Counted from the stretch's first letter, positions 27,085 to 37,078 are shown. The stretch: DNA of 64,000 nt from SbD1 sp039679945 (GCA_039679945.1 JBDKTY010000239.1:1-64000); one strand, 5' to 3'. Numbers and translations are program-made. Notes: generated from the letters alone by a model not told the origin.

Positions 27085-28941
27085 TCACTGATCCAACTCA
27101 CCTGAGGCATTCCCATCCCTATCCTGCCGGGAGTGAACCCCGTTTTGGAGCATCTGGAGGTTGTAGTAGAGTCCGAGCCTGCCCATTAGTTCCTCATGGG
27201 TACCGCGCTCCATGATTCTTCCCTGGTCGAGCACGATAATCTGGTTTGCCCGCCTGATTGTAGACAACCGGTGGGCAATAATGATGCTGGTCCTATTGGA
27301 GAGAAGCGCCCGGATCGCTTCTTCGACCAGCATCTCCGTTTCCGTGTCCACGTTAGCGGTTGCCTCATCCAGAATCAGTATTTTAGGATTTCGAGCCAGC
27401 ACCCTTGCAAAGGACAGCAGTTGCTTTTGCCCGGCCGAGAGGTCCATCCCGCCCTCCCCGATCCGGGTTTCAATCCCGTCCGGCAGCTTGCTAACAAGTC
27501 TTGAAAGTTGTGACATCCTCAGGATTTCTTCCAACTCGTCCTCTTGGAGGTCGCGGTCGAGCAGAATGTTAGCCCGGAATGATCCCGGCACTATGAAGAT
27601 GTCCTGCATGACAAGACCGATCTGGTCCCTCAGCCATTTCGGCTCAAGGCCCTGGATATCGATCCCATCCAGAAGTATCTGCCCGTGGGATGGATCGTAG
27701 AATCTTTCCAGAAGGTTTATTACCGTTGTCTTCCCCGAACCGGTGGCGCCCACGATTGCAAGCGTCTGCCCCGAATCTATCGAGAAGGATATCTCATTCA
27801 GAACAAGCCTATCGGGTTCGTAGCCGAAAGAAACGCCGCGGAATGCAATGTCCCCTCTGACATCCGGGGGGCTGACGGGGTCAGGCAACGGCGCAATGTA
27901 ATCCCTGGTTTCCAGGAGCTGGAAGATTCTCTCCGCCGATGCCATGGCGGACTGTACGATTGTGTATTTTTGTGAAAGTTCACGGAGGGGCTGGAAAAAA
28001 AGACGCATATACGAGATGAAGGCGGTCAGCATGCCCAGGGTCATGTAATTCTCGAGTATCTGGCTCCCCCCATACCAGATGATAAGCGCGAGCGCTATGG
28101 AACTCATCACCTCGATGAGCGGGACAAAGACACCGAAGACTCGTATCTGATACATCGCCGAAACGAAGTACTTACGGTTTAAATCCGTAAATCTCTTTTT
28201 TGCATCCGTTTCCCGCAGGAAGATCTGGATTATCGAGATCCCCGAGACCGCCTCCTGCAGGAATGCGTTGATTCCGGCAAGGTGAGCCCGGATGCCGCGG
28301 AAGGCATCCCGGCTGAGCCGTCCGAACCAAAGCGTTATGAGCATCATCAGGGGAAAGGTCAAAGCGAGAAGCACCGACAGGCGCCAGTTCATCCAGAACA
28401 GGATCGCCAGGATGCCCAGCAAACGCACTCCATCATTGAAGAGCGTGATAATTACCGAGGTAAACATCTCGTACATGTTCTGAATATCGTTAGTGTGGCG
28501 GGTTACCAGTCTGCCTACCCGGTGCGCGCTGAAAAAGGAGAGGTTCAAATGGATGACATGATTGAACAGGCTCTGGCGCAGGGAATGCATTATCCTCTGG
28601 CCGGTCCATTCCAGGGCGATAACCTGGAAGAAATTGGCGATGAACCCAAGAAGGATAACTCCCAGGAAAAACGCCCCCATAACCGACAGTCCATGGAGTC
28701 GCTCATCGATCGCCACCGCGTCATTCAGAATATACCGGTCCATGGCAACCTGCACGAGCCGGGGCCAGACCAGGCTCGTGCCCGTTATGACAAATGCGAG
28801 GCCGACCGCCAGCATGACCCATTTCCACTGAGGCAGCATGAACTTCAGCAGTCGCCCCCACAGTTTCAGATCGCTCAAATAGCGGGTGTTTTCACTCTCA
28901 AACGTTTCCTGATCGAATTCCATCACCTGTCCGCCTGCCAC
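27085..28941 (-). CDS. ABC exporter half-transporter (canonical ATPase site partner)
   Basis: 618 aa. Six membrane helices (about 30-310) precede an ATPase domain with Walker A GATGSGKTT, signature LSAGQKQ and Walker B ILILDEATANVDTETE; the catalytic Glu is present. The DEATANVDTETE run is the one of BmrD/TM288-type subunits. It starts with GTG at 28941, or ATG at 28923 that overlaps the partner's stop (TGATG). With the upstream subunit it forms a heterodimeric exporter for drugs or lipids. Converges with gtrA. Confidence 0.92.
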   Translation of the reverse strand: MAGGQVMEFDQETFESENTRYLSDLKLWGRLLKFMLPQWKWVMLAVGLAFVITGTSLVWPRLVQVAMDRYILNDAVAIDERLHGLSVMGAFFLGVILLGFIANFFQVIALEWTGQRIMHSLRQSLFNHVIHLNLSFFSAHRVGRLVTRHTNDIQNMYEMFTSVIITLFNDGVRLLGILAILFWMNWRLSVLLALTFPLMMLITLWFGRLSRDAFRGIRAHLAGINAFLQEAVSGISIIQIFLRETDAKKRFTDLNRKYFVSAMYQIRVFGVFVPLIEVMSSIALALIIWYGGSQILENYMTLGMLTAFISYMRLFFQPLRELSQKYTIVQSAMASAERIFQLLETRDYIAPLPDPVSPPDVRGDIAFRGVSFGYEPDRLVLNEISFSIDSGQTLAIVGATGSGKTTVINLLERFYDPSHGQILLDGIDIQGLEPKWLRDQIGLVMQDIFIVPGSFRANILLDRDLQEDELEEILRMSQLSRLVSKLPDGIETRIGEGGMDLSAGQKQLLSFARVLARNPKILILDEATANVDTETEMLVEEAIRALLSNRTSIIIAHRLSTIRRANQIIVLDQGRIMERGTHEELMGRLGLYYNLQMLQNGVHSRQDRDGNASGELDQ

Positions 28942-30773
28942 TCCTCAGCTTCCCCTTCGGGTTCATCGACAGTATTTGTCCCTCCGCTGGTCTGGCGCGT
29001 GTAGATCGTCTCATAAAAGGCGTTTCGCCTGATCAACTCCTCGTGAGGTCCACGATCCACGACTCGCCCATTATTCATCACGAGGATTTCCGTGGCATCC
29101 GCGAGCGGGGCGACTCTATGGGACACTATGATGCACGTCCGTCCCCTGATATAAGAGGCTATCGACTGGATTATTGCGTGCTCCGTCTCCATATCCACGG
29201 CCGACAAGGCATCGTCGATGATTATTATCGGCCGTTCGAGCAGCAGCGCCCGCGCGATCGCAAGCCGCTGCCTCTGCCCTCCGGAGAGCTTGACTCCCCT
29301 CTCCCCGATCCTGGTCTCGTAACCCCGAGGCATCGCGATTATCTCATCATGGATTGCCGCCGCCCTTGCAACTCTTTCGATATCAGCGCTGGAGGCATCC
29401 GGTTTCCCCAGGGCGATATTGAACGCGATGGTATCGGAAAAGAGCACCGCATCCTGAGGAACATAGGCTATCGCACTGCGAACGGAATGGATCGATATGG
29501 TATTGACGTCGTTTCCATCCAGGAAAAGAGTCCCATCCTCCACGTGGTACAACCGGCTCAACAGGTTGCAGAGGGTAGTCTTGCCCGCCCCGGTACGCCC
29601 GACTACTCCCAGGAGGGTCCCCCGCGGCACAGTGAGACTAAGTGATTGAATGCCCGGTTCAATCTGGCCCGGGTAGCGGAATGTGAGGTTCTCGATCCGG
29701 ATATCCCCTCTGGTTATATCCACGGATGAAACCCCTGCATGCTCCGAAAGGACAGACTCCGTATTGAGCAGTGCGTGAATCCTGGAAAGCGACGTTACAC
29801 CGCGCTGGAACAGGTCGGCCACCCACCCCATTGCCATCATCGGCCAGGTCATAATGAAAAGGTAGTTGATAAATGCGACGAAATCCCCCGCCGTGATTGC
29901 TCCCGAAATTGTCAGCCGCCCCCCGAAGACAAGGACCAGCAGCATGCTGGCGTTCCCAATGAAACCGGAAATGGGGAAAAGAGCGCCATAGACGAAAGCG
30001 AGCCGCAGGTTGTTTCTCACATATTTCTCACCCATCTCGGAAAAGCGGGCGGACTGTAGATCTTCCTGGTTATAGGCTTTAACAAGGCGTATCGAAGCGA
30101 TGCTCGACCGGACAAACTCCGTCAGCAGTGAAAACTGCTCCTGCACGCTCTTAAAGCGCCTGTGCAGTCGGGAAGAAAGGAATCGAGTGAGGACCGCAAG
30201 CACGGGCATGGGGGCAATAGCGACAATAGTCAGCGTGGGATGGATATAGAGCATGAAGCCGAATGCCGCGAGCCCCATGAATACGGCGTCCACGAAGGCA
30301 ACGATTCCCATTCCCGTTGCAAGCTGCACCGATGATAGGTCGTTTGTGGCAAGCGCCATTACCTCTCCCCTGGTAGTCTTTTGGAAAAAAGACTTGTCCA
30401 AGAAGAGCAGGTGCGAAAACATCGTGCCTCGCAAGTCTGTTTCGAGGATCCGGGAGAACCCAAGGATGAGCTGTCTCCAGACAAAGCGAAACAATGCGAT
30501 AACCATGGCGATCAGAACGATATAGATCCCGTATTCCAGGAGTCCCGCCGCGGTTGCGGCGCCTGTTTGGATGGAATCCACGGCCCATTTGACAACGCGG
30601 GGGATAAACAGTTGGAGCAGATCGACCAGGATAAGGGCCAGAAATCCTCCCAGAAGCCGTAATGCGTGTCGTCTGAAAATGGGAACAATAAGGCTGATCG
30701 AATGCCAGGAGCTGTCTGTTTGAGTGCTCTCGGGACCCGAGCCCCCATCCATGCTCTTGAAGGGTCCTCTCAC
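28923..30773 (-). CDS. ABC exporter half-transporter (degenerate ATPase site partner)
   Basis: 616 aa. The transmembrane domain (about 30-320) is followed by Walker A GRTGAGKTT, signature LSGGQRQ and Walker B IIIIDDALSAVD, where the usual catalytic Glu after the Walker B Asp is Asp. This is the non-hydrolytic site of BmrC/TM287-type subunits. The start is GTG at 30773 or ATG at 30752; the latter has AGAGGA upstream. An operator-like palindrome lies 37 bases before the start. Confidence 0.92.
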   Translation of the reverse strand: MRGPFKSMDGGSGPESTQTDSSWHSISLIVPIFRRHALRLLGGFLALILVDLLQLFIPRVVKWAVDSIQTGAATAAGLLEYGIYIVLIAMVIALFRFVWRQLILGFSRILETDLRGTMFSHLLFLDKSFFQKTTRGEVMALATNDLSSVQLATGMGIVAFVDAVFMGLAAFGFMLYIHPTLTIVAIAPMPVLAVLTRFLSSRLHRRFKSVQEQFSLLTEFVRSSIASIRLVKAYNQEDLQSARFSEMGEKYVRNNLRLAFVYGALFPISGFIGNASMLLVLVFGGRLTISGAITAGDFVAFINYLFIMTWPMMAMGWVADLFQRGVTSLSRIHALLNTESVLSEHAGVSSVDITRGDIRIENLTFRYPGQIEPGIQSLSLTVPRGTLLGVVGRTGAGKTTLCNLLSRLYHVEDGTLFLDGNDVNTISIHSVRSAIAYVPQDAVLFSDTIAFNIALGKPDASSADIERVARAAAIHDEIIAMPRGYETRIGERGVKLSGGQRQRLAIARALLLERPIIIIDDALSAVDMETEHAIIQSIASYIRGRTCIIVSHRVAPLADATEILVMNNGRVVDRGPHEELIRRNAFYETIYTRQTSGGTNTVDEPEGEAEEWQADR

Positions 30774-30809
30774 CGCGAAATTCCCGTCAAATACATTCCT
30801 TGAAACCCT

Positions 30810-30825
30810 CTCAAACGTGTTTGAG
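30810..30825. promoter_or_regulatory. Palindromic operator-like site before the ABC exporter genes
   Basis: CTCAAAC (30810-30816) and GTTTGAG (30819-30825) form a 7-bp inverted repeat with a 2-base centre. This size and position, just upstream of a drug-type exporter, suggest a TetR- or MarR-family binding site. A TATAAT on the minus strand at 30884-30889 could be the -10. No regulator gene is next to it. Confidence 0.4.
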
Positions 30826-30921
30826 TTTTCTGTTTATTCCCCCGGCAACCGGGCATTTCGCTCATCATCGCGAAATTCGAATGATTATATCCTGATCAGC
30901 GGCGCCGTGCTCATGCCGTAT

Positions 30922-31503
30922 TCACGCCAAACCGGCGAATTCCCGACCCGTCGTGTAAGTTTCCTCAAGCCAGACGGGATTGTCGTGCAGATCCTCTGGA
31001 TTGTCGAGCCCCTTATAAAGGAGACTCTTCCAAATCTCCATATCCAGCGTGTCCAGGAAATATTTCATCGAAAGCAGAACACCTTCGAAAAGCCTGCTCC
31101 CACGCGTGGCGCCGGCACAGACAAAAAGCGCCTTCCGGGACGGCTGCCTGATTCCAAAAGGCGCCTTATCTATGAGATACTTTTTCGCCCACAGCGCCTG
31201 GCAGCGATCCATGAAGATCTTGGTGTGCGCGCTCACTGTATAGAAAAAGATAGGCGAGGCGATCATGAGACCTTCACAGGCAATAAGTTTGTCATGAAGC
31301 GGCTGGAAGTCATCCTTTATGACGCAACGCCCCGATTTTCTACATCCGTAAATCTCCAGGCATGGCGACATCTTGAGATCTCTGAGAAAGACTTCTTCCA
31401 CTTCCGCCCCGCCTTCACGAGCACCTCTTACCGCATTGGCCAGCAACAGGGACGTCGTCCCCTCCCGCCGAGGACTTCCATAGACCGCCAAAATCTTATT
31501 CAT
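30922..31503 (-). CDS. Flavodoxin-fold NAD(P)H-dependent FMN reductase-type protein
   Basis: 193 aa from 31503, where GAGGAG sits 7 bases upstream. It opens with KILAVYGSPRREGTTSLLLANAV, the FMN phosphate-binding loop of the iron-sulfur flavoprotein/NADPH-FMN reductase family. ASPIFFYTVSAHTKIFMDRC is also typical. A Cys-rich segment (MSPCLEIYGCRKSGRC) lies near residue 48-63, in the place where iron-sulfur flavoproteins of anaerobes bind a 4Fe-4S cluster, but only three closely spaced Cys are seen. Reduces small electron acceptors by inference. Confidence 0.87.
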   Translation of the reverse strand: MNKILAVYGSPRREGTTSLLLANAVRGAREGGAEVEEVFLRDLKMSPCLEIYGCRKSGRCVIKDDFQPLHDKLIACEGLMIASPIFFYTVSAHTKIFMDRCQALWAKKYLIDKAPFGIRQPSRKALFVCAGATRGSRLFEGVLLSMKYFLDTLDMEIWKSLLYKGLDNPEDLHDNPVWLEETYTTGREFAGLA

Positions 31504-31518
31504 ATCCGGGCTCCTCAT

Positions 31519-32180
31519 TAACCCAAGAACAGACCCGCCGTTGCTCGGGGTGGCTATTGTTCATCTCGGCTTCTTCCGCTACGCGATCATCTATTCCATA
31601 TAAGCGGCCAGCGGTGATAATCATAGTGGAACATGCGGCATTTCTCAGCACTATTTTATGATAACACCGAACGCGCTCTCCCTTGAGAAAGGTTTTCGAA
31701 TGAAATCCGATGTCGGGATTTATGACCCTGTGATCCCTGGCCGGGGACCGGCAGACTTGATGAATTAATCCGCTAAGACGCCGATATATTTATACGGCAT
31801 TAAATGCTTGCACTCTTCTTCACTCACTTTTAATGCGTATAATCAAATGACTTTGGTTTACCTGCCCGTCGATTCCACACTTACAGCAACATACTTTGCC
31901 CTATCCATGCACAAGTTGCCGTTTGACATTCACCCACGCAAAAAGTAGACTTACAGACGCTGAAAAGTAGACGACGAGAGTGCCGGCGATCGTTGTCATT
32001 CCAGTTCCGAGTCCTTTCCACCTCATCTTTTCCAGGACTCTCGTACATGGCTTGCATTTGCCTGGCTGTCCCATTGCCCCGCACATTCATGAGAAAAAAT
32101 TAACGAAAGGGGGGATACCCTGAACCATTAGCTTAGTTTCTTCATTCCAAAATTTATGTCCGACCCGATAGGAGAAGAGG
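31519..32180. other. Intergenic stretch upstream of fdhA
   Basis: A long, AT-richer region. It holds a 10-bp direct repeat AAAAGTAGAC at 31941-31950 and 31963-31972 (22 bases apart), a weak GG-N10-GC sigma54-like match at 32063-32078 (TGGCTGTCCCATTGCC), and a possible tiny minus-strand gene (31901-32086). None is certain. Confidence 0.4.
31901..32086 (-). CDS. Possible small one-helix membrane protein
   Basis: 61 aa, unrecognised. It has a CxxC (GKCKPC), a basic stretch (MRWKGLG) and one hydrophobic helix (TTIAGTLVVYFSASVSLLFAW) followed by a positive tail. The start at 32086 has no good ribosome site; an internal ATG at 32074 has a weak one. It is divergent from fdhA. Could be spurious. Confidence 0.28.
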   Translation of the reverse strand: MCGAMGQPGKCKPCTRVLEKMRWKGLGTGMTTIAGTLVVYFSASVSLLFAWVNVKRQLVHG

Positions 32181-35100
32181 ATGAAACTGACACGAAGAGA
32201 TTTCCTCAAGATCTCGGGCGCCGCAACCACTGGTCTCGCATTAAATGGGCTGGGACTGGATCTGCATCCAGTCGAGGCGTACGCCTGGGAGCTGCGCACG
32301 AAGGATGCCAAGGAGACGCCCTCCATCTGCTGCTTCTGCGCGGTGGGTTGTGGTATCCTATGCCACACAGACAAGAAAACCGGAAAAGTTATCTACACCG
32401 AAGGTGACGCCGACCATCCAATCAACGGGGGCGCCCTGTGCGCAAAGGGGGCTTCCGCCTACCAGATCGCCCAGAATGATAAGCGCGCCGCAAACGTCCT
32501 ATACCGTGCTCCCAACAGTGATAAATGGCAGGTCAAGAAGTGGGACTGGGCACTGAAGGAAATCGCCAGGCGCGTGAAGAAGACCCGCGATGCCAGCTTC
32601 GTTGCCAAGAATGCCCAGGGCCAGATCGTAAATCGCTGTGACGGAATAGCTTCCGTTGGAAGCGCAGCGATGGATAACGAGGAATGCTGGCTTTACCAGA
32701 CGATGCTGCGCGCCCTCGGACTCTTTTATATCGAGCACCAGGCACGCATTTGACACAGCGCCACTGTCGCGGCTCTGGCAGAGTCGTTCGGACGCGGTGC
32801 CATGACCAATCACTGGATAGACCTCGCAAACAGCGACTGCATACTCATCATGGGCAGTAATGCAGCCGAAAACCACCCAATTTCATTCCGCTGGGTAATG
32901 AAGGCCAAGGACGGCGGCGCCACCGTCATCAATGTCGACCCACGCTACACACGCACATCAACCAAAGCGGATATTTATGCACCTCTGCGCTCCGGGACCG
33001 ACCTTGCATTCCTGGGAGGAATGATCAAATACATTGTCGAAAACGACAAATACTTCAAGGAATACATCCTCAACTATTCCAACGCATCCTATATCCTGGG
33101 CGAGAAATACGGTTTCAAGGATGGTCTTTTCTCGGGCTTCAACGCCGATAAGAAGGCTTACGATGCCTCCAACTGGGGTTACGTTCTGGATGAGCAGGGA
33201 ATTCCGAAGAAAGATCCGACCCTCCAGGACCCGCGTTGCGTTTTTCAGTTGATGAAGGATCATTACTCCCGCTACGACCTGGATACAGTTGCTTCCATTA
33301 CCGGCACGCCCAAGGCTGACCTTCTGAAAGTCTATGAAGCATACAGTGCCACGGGCGTTCCGACCAAAGCCGGTACTATCATGTACGCGATGGGCTGGTG
33401 CCAGCATACCGTGGGTGTTCAGAACATCCGGACGATGTCCATCATCCAGGTGCTGCTCGGCAATATGGGCATCGCGGGGGGCGGAGTGAATGCGCTTCGC
33501 GGCGAGTCCAATGTTCAGGGATCAACCGATGCCGGCCTTCTGTTCCACATCCTGCCCGGCTATCTGCCCACTCCCACGGCTTCACTGCAAACTCTCGCCG
33601 ATTACAACAAGAAGAACACTCCAACCACCAAGGACCCGCTCAGTGCCAACTGGTGGCAGAACCGCCCCAAATACGTGGTCAGTCTCCTCAAGGCGCTATA
33701 TGGCGATGCCGCCAAGCCGGAAAATGACTTTGCCTACTCCTGGCTCCCGAAGGGCGAAGAAGGCAAAGCCTACAGTTGGCTTGATCTTTTCGACGCCATG
33801 TATGCCAGGCAAATCCAGGGTTTCTTCGCCTGGGGAATGAACCCGGCCTGCAGCGGAGCAAATTCAAACAAGACGAGAGAGGCGCTGGCCAACCTGGAAT
33901 GGATGGTAAACGTAAACGTTTTCGATAATGAGACGGCCTCCTTCTGGAAGGGGCCGGGAATGGATCCCAGGAAGATAAAGACAGAGGTATTCTTCCTCCC
34001 CTGCGCCGCGTTCTTGGAAAAGGAAGGCTCTATATCCAACAGCGGAAGGTGGGCGCAGTGGAGATACAAGGCGCAGGAGCCCGTCGGCGAATCGAAACCG
34101 GACGGCGACATCATCCTCGAGCTTTTCAATGAAATTCGGACGCTTTACCAGAAGGATAAAAAGGCCAGGTTCCCTGATCCCATTTTGAATCTGAAGTGGG
34201 ATTATGCAACCAAACACCAGTTTGACCCCCATTTGGTCGCGAAGGCAATCAACGGCTTCTGGACCAAAGACACCACAATCGGAGACAAAACTTACAAGAA
34301 GGGCGAACCGGTCGCCGCATTCGCATTGCTCCAGGCGGACGGATCAACTTCCTGCGGCAGTTGGATCTATTGCCAGAGCTACAATGCCGACGGCAATAAT
34401 ATGGCCAGACGCGATAAAAGCGATCCGAGCGGGATCGGACTTTACCCGAAATGGTCCTGGGCATGGCCCGTGAACCGGAGAATTATATACAACCGCGCTT
34501 CGGTCGATCCCACCGGCAAGCCATGGAACCCCAATAAAGTAGTGGTCGAATACGTTGGGGAAGTGAAGGACGGAAAGTACGTTTCCGGTTCATGGAAAGG
34601 CGATGTGCCCGATGGTCCCTGGCCTCCGCTGAAAAACCCGGACGGCTCGTCGCGACAGGACGGAAAACTGGCTTTCATTATGAAATCGGACGGCTACGCC
34701 TCCATATTCGGCCCAGGCCTCAAGGACGGCCCATTCCCGGAACACTATGAACCATTGGAATGCCCTGTCGAGAAAAACCCTCTCAGCGCGCAACTGAACA
34801 GTCCGGTCGCCGCGACATTCAAATCAGCAAGAGATGTCATAAAAAGCTGCGATCCCCGCTTCCCCTTCGTGGGCACAACTTACCGCGTAACAGAGCACTG
34901 GCAGACCGGTGTGCTGACCCGATGGCTGCCGTGGCTTGTTGAAGCCGAACCTCAACTGTTCGTCGAGATGAGCGAGCAGCTTGCCCAGTTACGTGGCATC
35001 AAGAACGGCGAGAAGGTAGTGGTCGAATCTCCGAGAGGTTCCCTTGAGGCCGTCGCGATTGTTACCAAGCGCTTCAAGCCTTTTACAGTCCAGGGAACGG

Positions 35101-35258
35101 AAATACACCAGGTAGGCCTGCCGTGGCACTTCGGTTGGATCTATCCCCCCGATGGAGGCGACAGCGCCAATCTGCTTACGCCATCGGTTGGAGATCCCAA
35201 TACCAGGATCCCGGAATCAAAGGCCTTTATGGTTAATGTGCGAAAGAAGGGGGCATAA
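32181..35258 (+). CDS. fdhA: Formate dehydrogenase alpha subunit (selenoprotein, Tat-exported)
   Basis: 1025 aa, read through an in-frame TGA at 32751-32753 as selenocysteine 191. The residues round it (ARI-Sec-HSATVAALAESFGRG) match the active site of FdnG/FdhA proteins, with His192 next to Sec. The twin-arginine signal is TRRDFLK (4-10). The 4Fe-4S ligands are Cys50, Cys53, Cys57 and Cys87, with Lys89 after the last. The Mo/W-bis-MGD core and the C-terminal cofactor-cap domain (after about 870) follow. It oxidises formate (or reduces CO2) in the periplasm with FdhB. AGGAGAAGAGG precedes the ATG. The length resembles the soluble Desulfovibrio enzymes. Confidence 0.95.
32751..32785 (+). promoter_or_regulatory. 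Bacterial SECIS hairpin after the Sec UGA
   Basis: Directly after the UGA, CUGUC (32764-32768) pairs with GGCAG (32777-32781; one G-U), leaving the 8-base loop GCGGCUCU. Bacterial SECIS elements are hairpins at about this distance whose apical loop binds SelB; a GU- or G-rich loop is typical. The hairpin lies inside the coding sequence. Confidence 0.6.
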
Positions 35259-35261
35259 GCC

Positions 35262-35990
35262 ATGGCAGGTAAAAGCATCTTTATAGATACTACACGCTGC
35301 ACCGCCTGCAGGGGTTGCCAGATGGCATGCAAAAACTGGAACAGGAACGGCGCCTCCGCGACCAAGAATCTCGGAAGCCACCAGAACCCGCCTGATCTGG
35401 ATGGCAACACTTTTAAGCTCGTCCGGTTCAGTGAAGTGGAAACAGAGGGAAAGATCGCGTGGTATTTCTTCCCGGACCAGTGCAGGCATTGTCTCGAACC
35501 CCCGTGCAAAGACACCATAGAAGGCTATGTCAATGACGCGGTTGTCCTCGATGATGCTACCGGTGCTGTCGTGTATACCGAAAAGGCGAAAGAGGCGCCC
35601 TTTGACGAGGTCAAAACCAACTGCCCCTATGACATCCCAAGGCAGAATGCAAAAGGGCAAACCGTAAAATGCACCATGTGCGTCGACAGGATCACCAACG
35701 GAATGAAACCGGCCTGCGTCAAGATCTGTCCGACCGGTGCGATGAATTTTGGTGAGAGGGACGAAATGCTGAAGCTTGCCAAAGAGAGGCTCGCCCTTCT
35801 GAAGGAAAGATATCCAAAGGCGCAGCTCCTCGATGCCGATCAGGTCCGAGTCATCTATCTGGTCGTGGATGACCCGAAGAAGTATCACAAAAACGCAGTC
35901 GCAAGCCTGCGGCCCGGCATCGGCAATGGGAACGCAAACAAGCTTGCCGGACCGCTGAGGAGAATCTTCGAATCCGTGATCGGAGTGTGA
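35262..35990 (+). CDS. fdhB: Formate dehydrogenase iron-sulfur (beta) subunit
   Basis: 242 aa. Ferredoxin-type clusters are carried by CTACRGCQMAC (near 13-23), CRHCLEPPC (near 75-83) and CTMCVDRITNG...CVKICPTGA (near 140-167). It passes electrons from FdhA to an acceptor such as cytochrome c3 or a quinone-linked partner. There is no C-terminal membrane helix, so this is likely a soluble two-subunit enzyme. It starts 3 bases after fdhA. No gamma (cytochrome b) subunit is nearby. Confidence 0.94.
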   Translation: MAGKSIFIDTTRCTACRGCQMACKNWNRNGASATKNLGSHQNPPDLDGNTFKLVRFSEVETEGKIAWYFFPDQCRHCLEPPCKDTIEGYVNDAVVLDDATGAVVYTEKAKEAPFDEVKTNCPYDIPRQNAKGQTVKCTMCVDRITNGMKPACVKICPTGAMNFGERDEMLKLAKERLALLKERYPKAQLLDADQVRVIYLVVDDPKKYHKNAVASLRPGIGNGNANKLAGPLRRIFESVIGV

Positions 35991-36000
35991 CCTGCCACAT

Positions 36001-36041
36001 ATCCCGCCCGTCCAGGCCTCGACCGTTCTGGCGGGTGGGAT
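36001..36041 (+). other. Hairpin between fdhB and fdhE
   Basis: A 10-bp stem (36001-36010 with 36032-36041, one G-U) with a 21-base loop. It is not followed by a T-run. It may weaken or stabilise the transcript between the structural genes and the accessory gene. The space from 35991 to 36172 holds no gene. Confidence 0.35.
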
Positions 36042-36172
36042 TACAGGTTATGCCGCAACGGGCGCTCCTGAGCGGATCACAAGGTACTCATTTCTTCTTT
36101 TCACAGCACTTTTTATATCGAAGGAGCCGAGGTCGCGAAACCGGCTTCGTCTTTTTGAGGAGAACGGCAAAA

Positions 36173-37078
36173 TTGCATAACGCTATAAACCGGGACAAGG
36201 AAAAAATAGAACGGGCTATCGCTCTGGCACGCGCCGAGAAACCCGCTTACTCACACCTTTATTCATTTCTGGAGTCGCTGTTCATCGCGGGGGCCGAGGC
36301 TAAAGCAGATTTGCGCGTGAAAATCCCCCCATTGTCCGGCGTTCCTCCGGAAAGAAAATGGGAAGACGGATTCCCACTGCTGAATCGCTGGGACTTCCAG
36401 GTAGATACACAAGCAGCCGGACGTATCCTCGATGCCGCTGGAAAGGCAATCCCGGAGCAGAATCTCCAATTGGCACAGGCATGGAAAGCGCTGGCCCGCG
36501 CCATTCCCGAAAACAGTTCCGAAAGGGATAGGTTCTGGGGCAGCTTTCTCCACCACGAAATGGAACCATGGGAAGAATGGATCGACGCCGGAGAGGATGG
36601 CCTTGACCTGGCCTCCATTCTTTTTCTTGCCCGAAGCGCCATCAAGCCATCTTTGGAATTTACAGCCAGTACTCTCCTTGAAAGCCATCCGATCCCGGAT
36701 TCATGGCTCAAGGGCTACTGCCCGGTTTGCGGATCTTTTCCCTCCCTGCTCTACCTGGAAGGCGACGGCAATCGCAAATGTTTCTGCTCCTGGTGCTCAA
36801 CCTCGTGGGACATCCACCGGATTCAATGCCCGTATTGCGATAACCGTTATCATGAGTCCCTGGGTTATCTGGCACTGGAGGCAGAGCGGCAGAACAGGAT
36901 CGTCTACTGTAATCCGTGCGGATTCTATTTCAAACAGGTGGACACCCGGGAAATGCCATACGCTCCGTACTGGCCACTCGAGGAATGGACTACTCTTCAC
37001 CTGGATCTTGTCGCGCAAAAGTCCGGCTGGCGACAACCGCCTTCTCCCGCTCCCAAGGTCTATGGAACGAGCGAATAA
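36173..37078 (+). CDS. fdhE: FdhE-type formate dehydrogenase accessory protein
   Basis: 301 aa from a TTG at 36173 (GAGGAG ten bases upstream). A much longer frame starting at 35987 overlaps fdhB and adds 62 residues unlike FdhE. Four CxxC pairs are visible near residues 184-266 (CPVCGS, CSWCST, CPYCDN, CNPCGF), the zinc/iron-type cluster of FdhE, which is required to mature periplasmic formate dehydrogenases. It follows fdhAB and supports the call that the operon makes an exported enzyme. The N-terminal 100 residues are helical. Confidence 0.88.
   Translation: MHNAINRDKEKIERAIALARAEKPAYSHLYSFLESLFIAGAEAKADLRVKIPPLSGVPPERKWEDGFPLLNRWDFQVDTQAAGRILDAAGKAIPEQNLQLAQAWKALARAIPENSSERDRFWGSFLHHEMEPWEEWIDAGEDGLDLASILFLARSAIKPSLEFTASTLLESHPIPDSWLKGYCPVCGSFPSLLYLEGDGNRKCFCSWCSTSWDIHRIQCPYCDNRYHESLGYLALEAERQNRIVYCNPCGFYFKQVDTREMPYAPYWPLEEWTTLHLDLVAQKSGWRQPPSPAPKVYGTSE

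Noticed and set aside
31808..31843. Promoter TTGCAC/TATAAT upstream of fdhA
   Set aside because: The spacer is 24 bases, too long for sigma70.
32181..32753. fdhA as a pseudogene broken by a TGA
   Set aside because: The TGA is at the known Sec position and is followed by a hairpin and intact coding sequence.
35987..36172. 62-residue N-terminal extension of FdhE
   Set aside because: Overlaps fdhB, unlike FdhE, and a TTG with GAGGAG upstream at 36173 gives the usual length.
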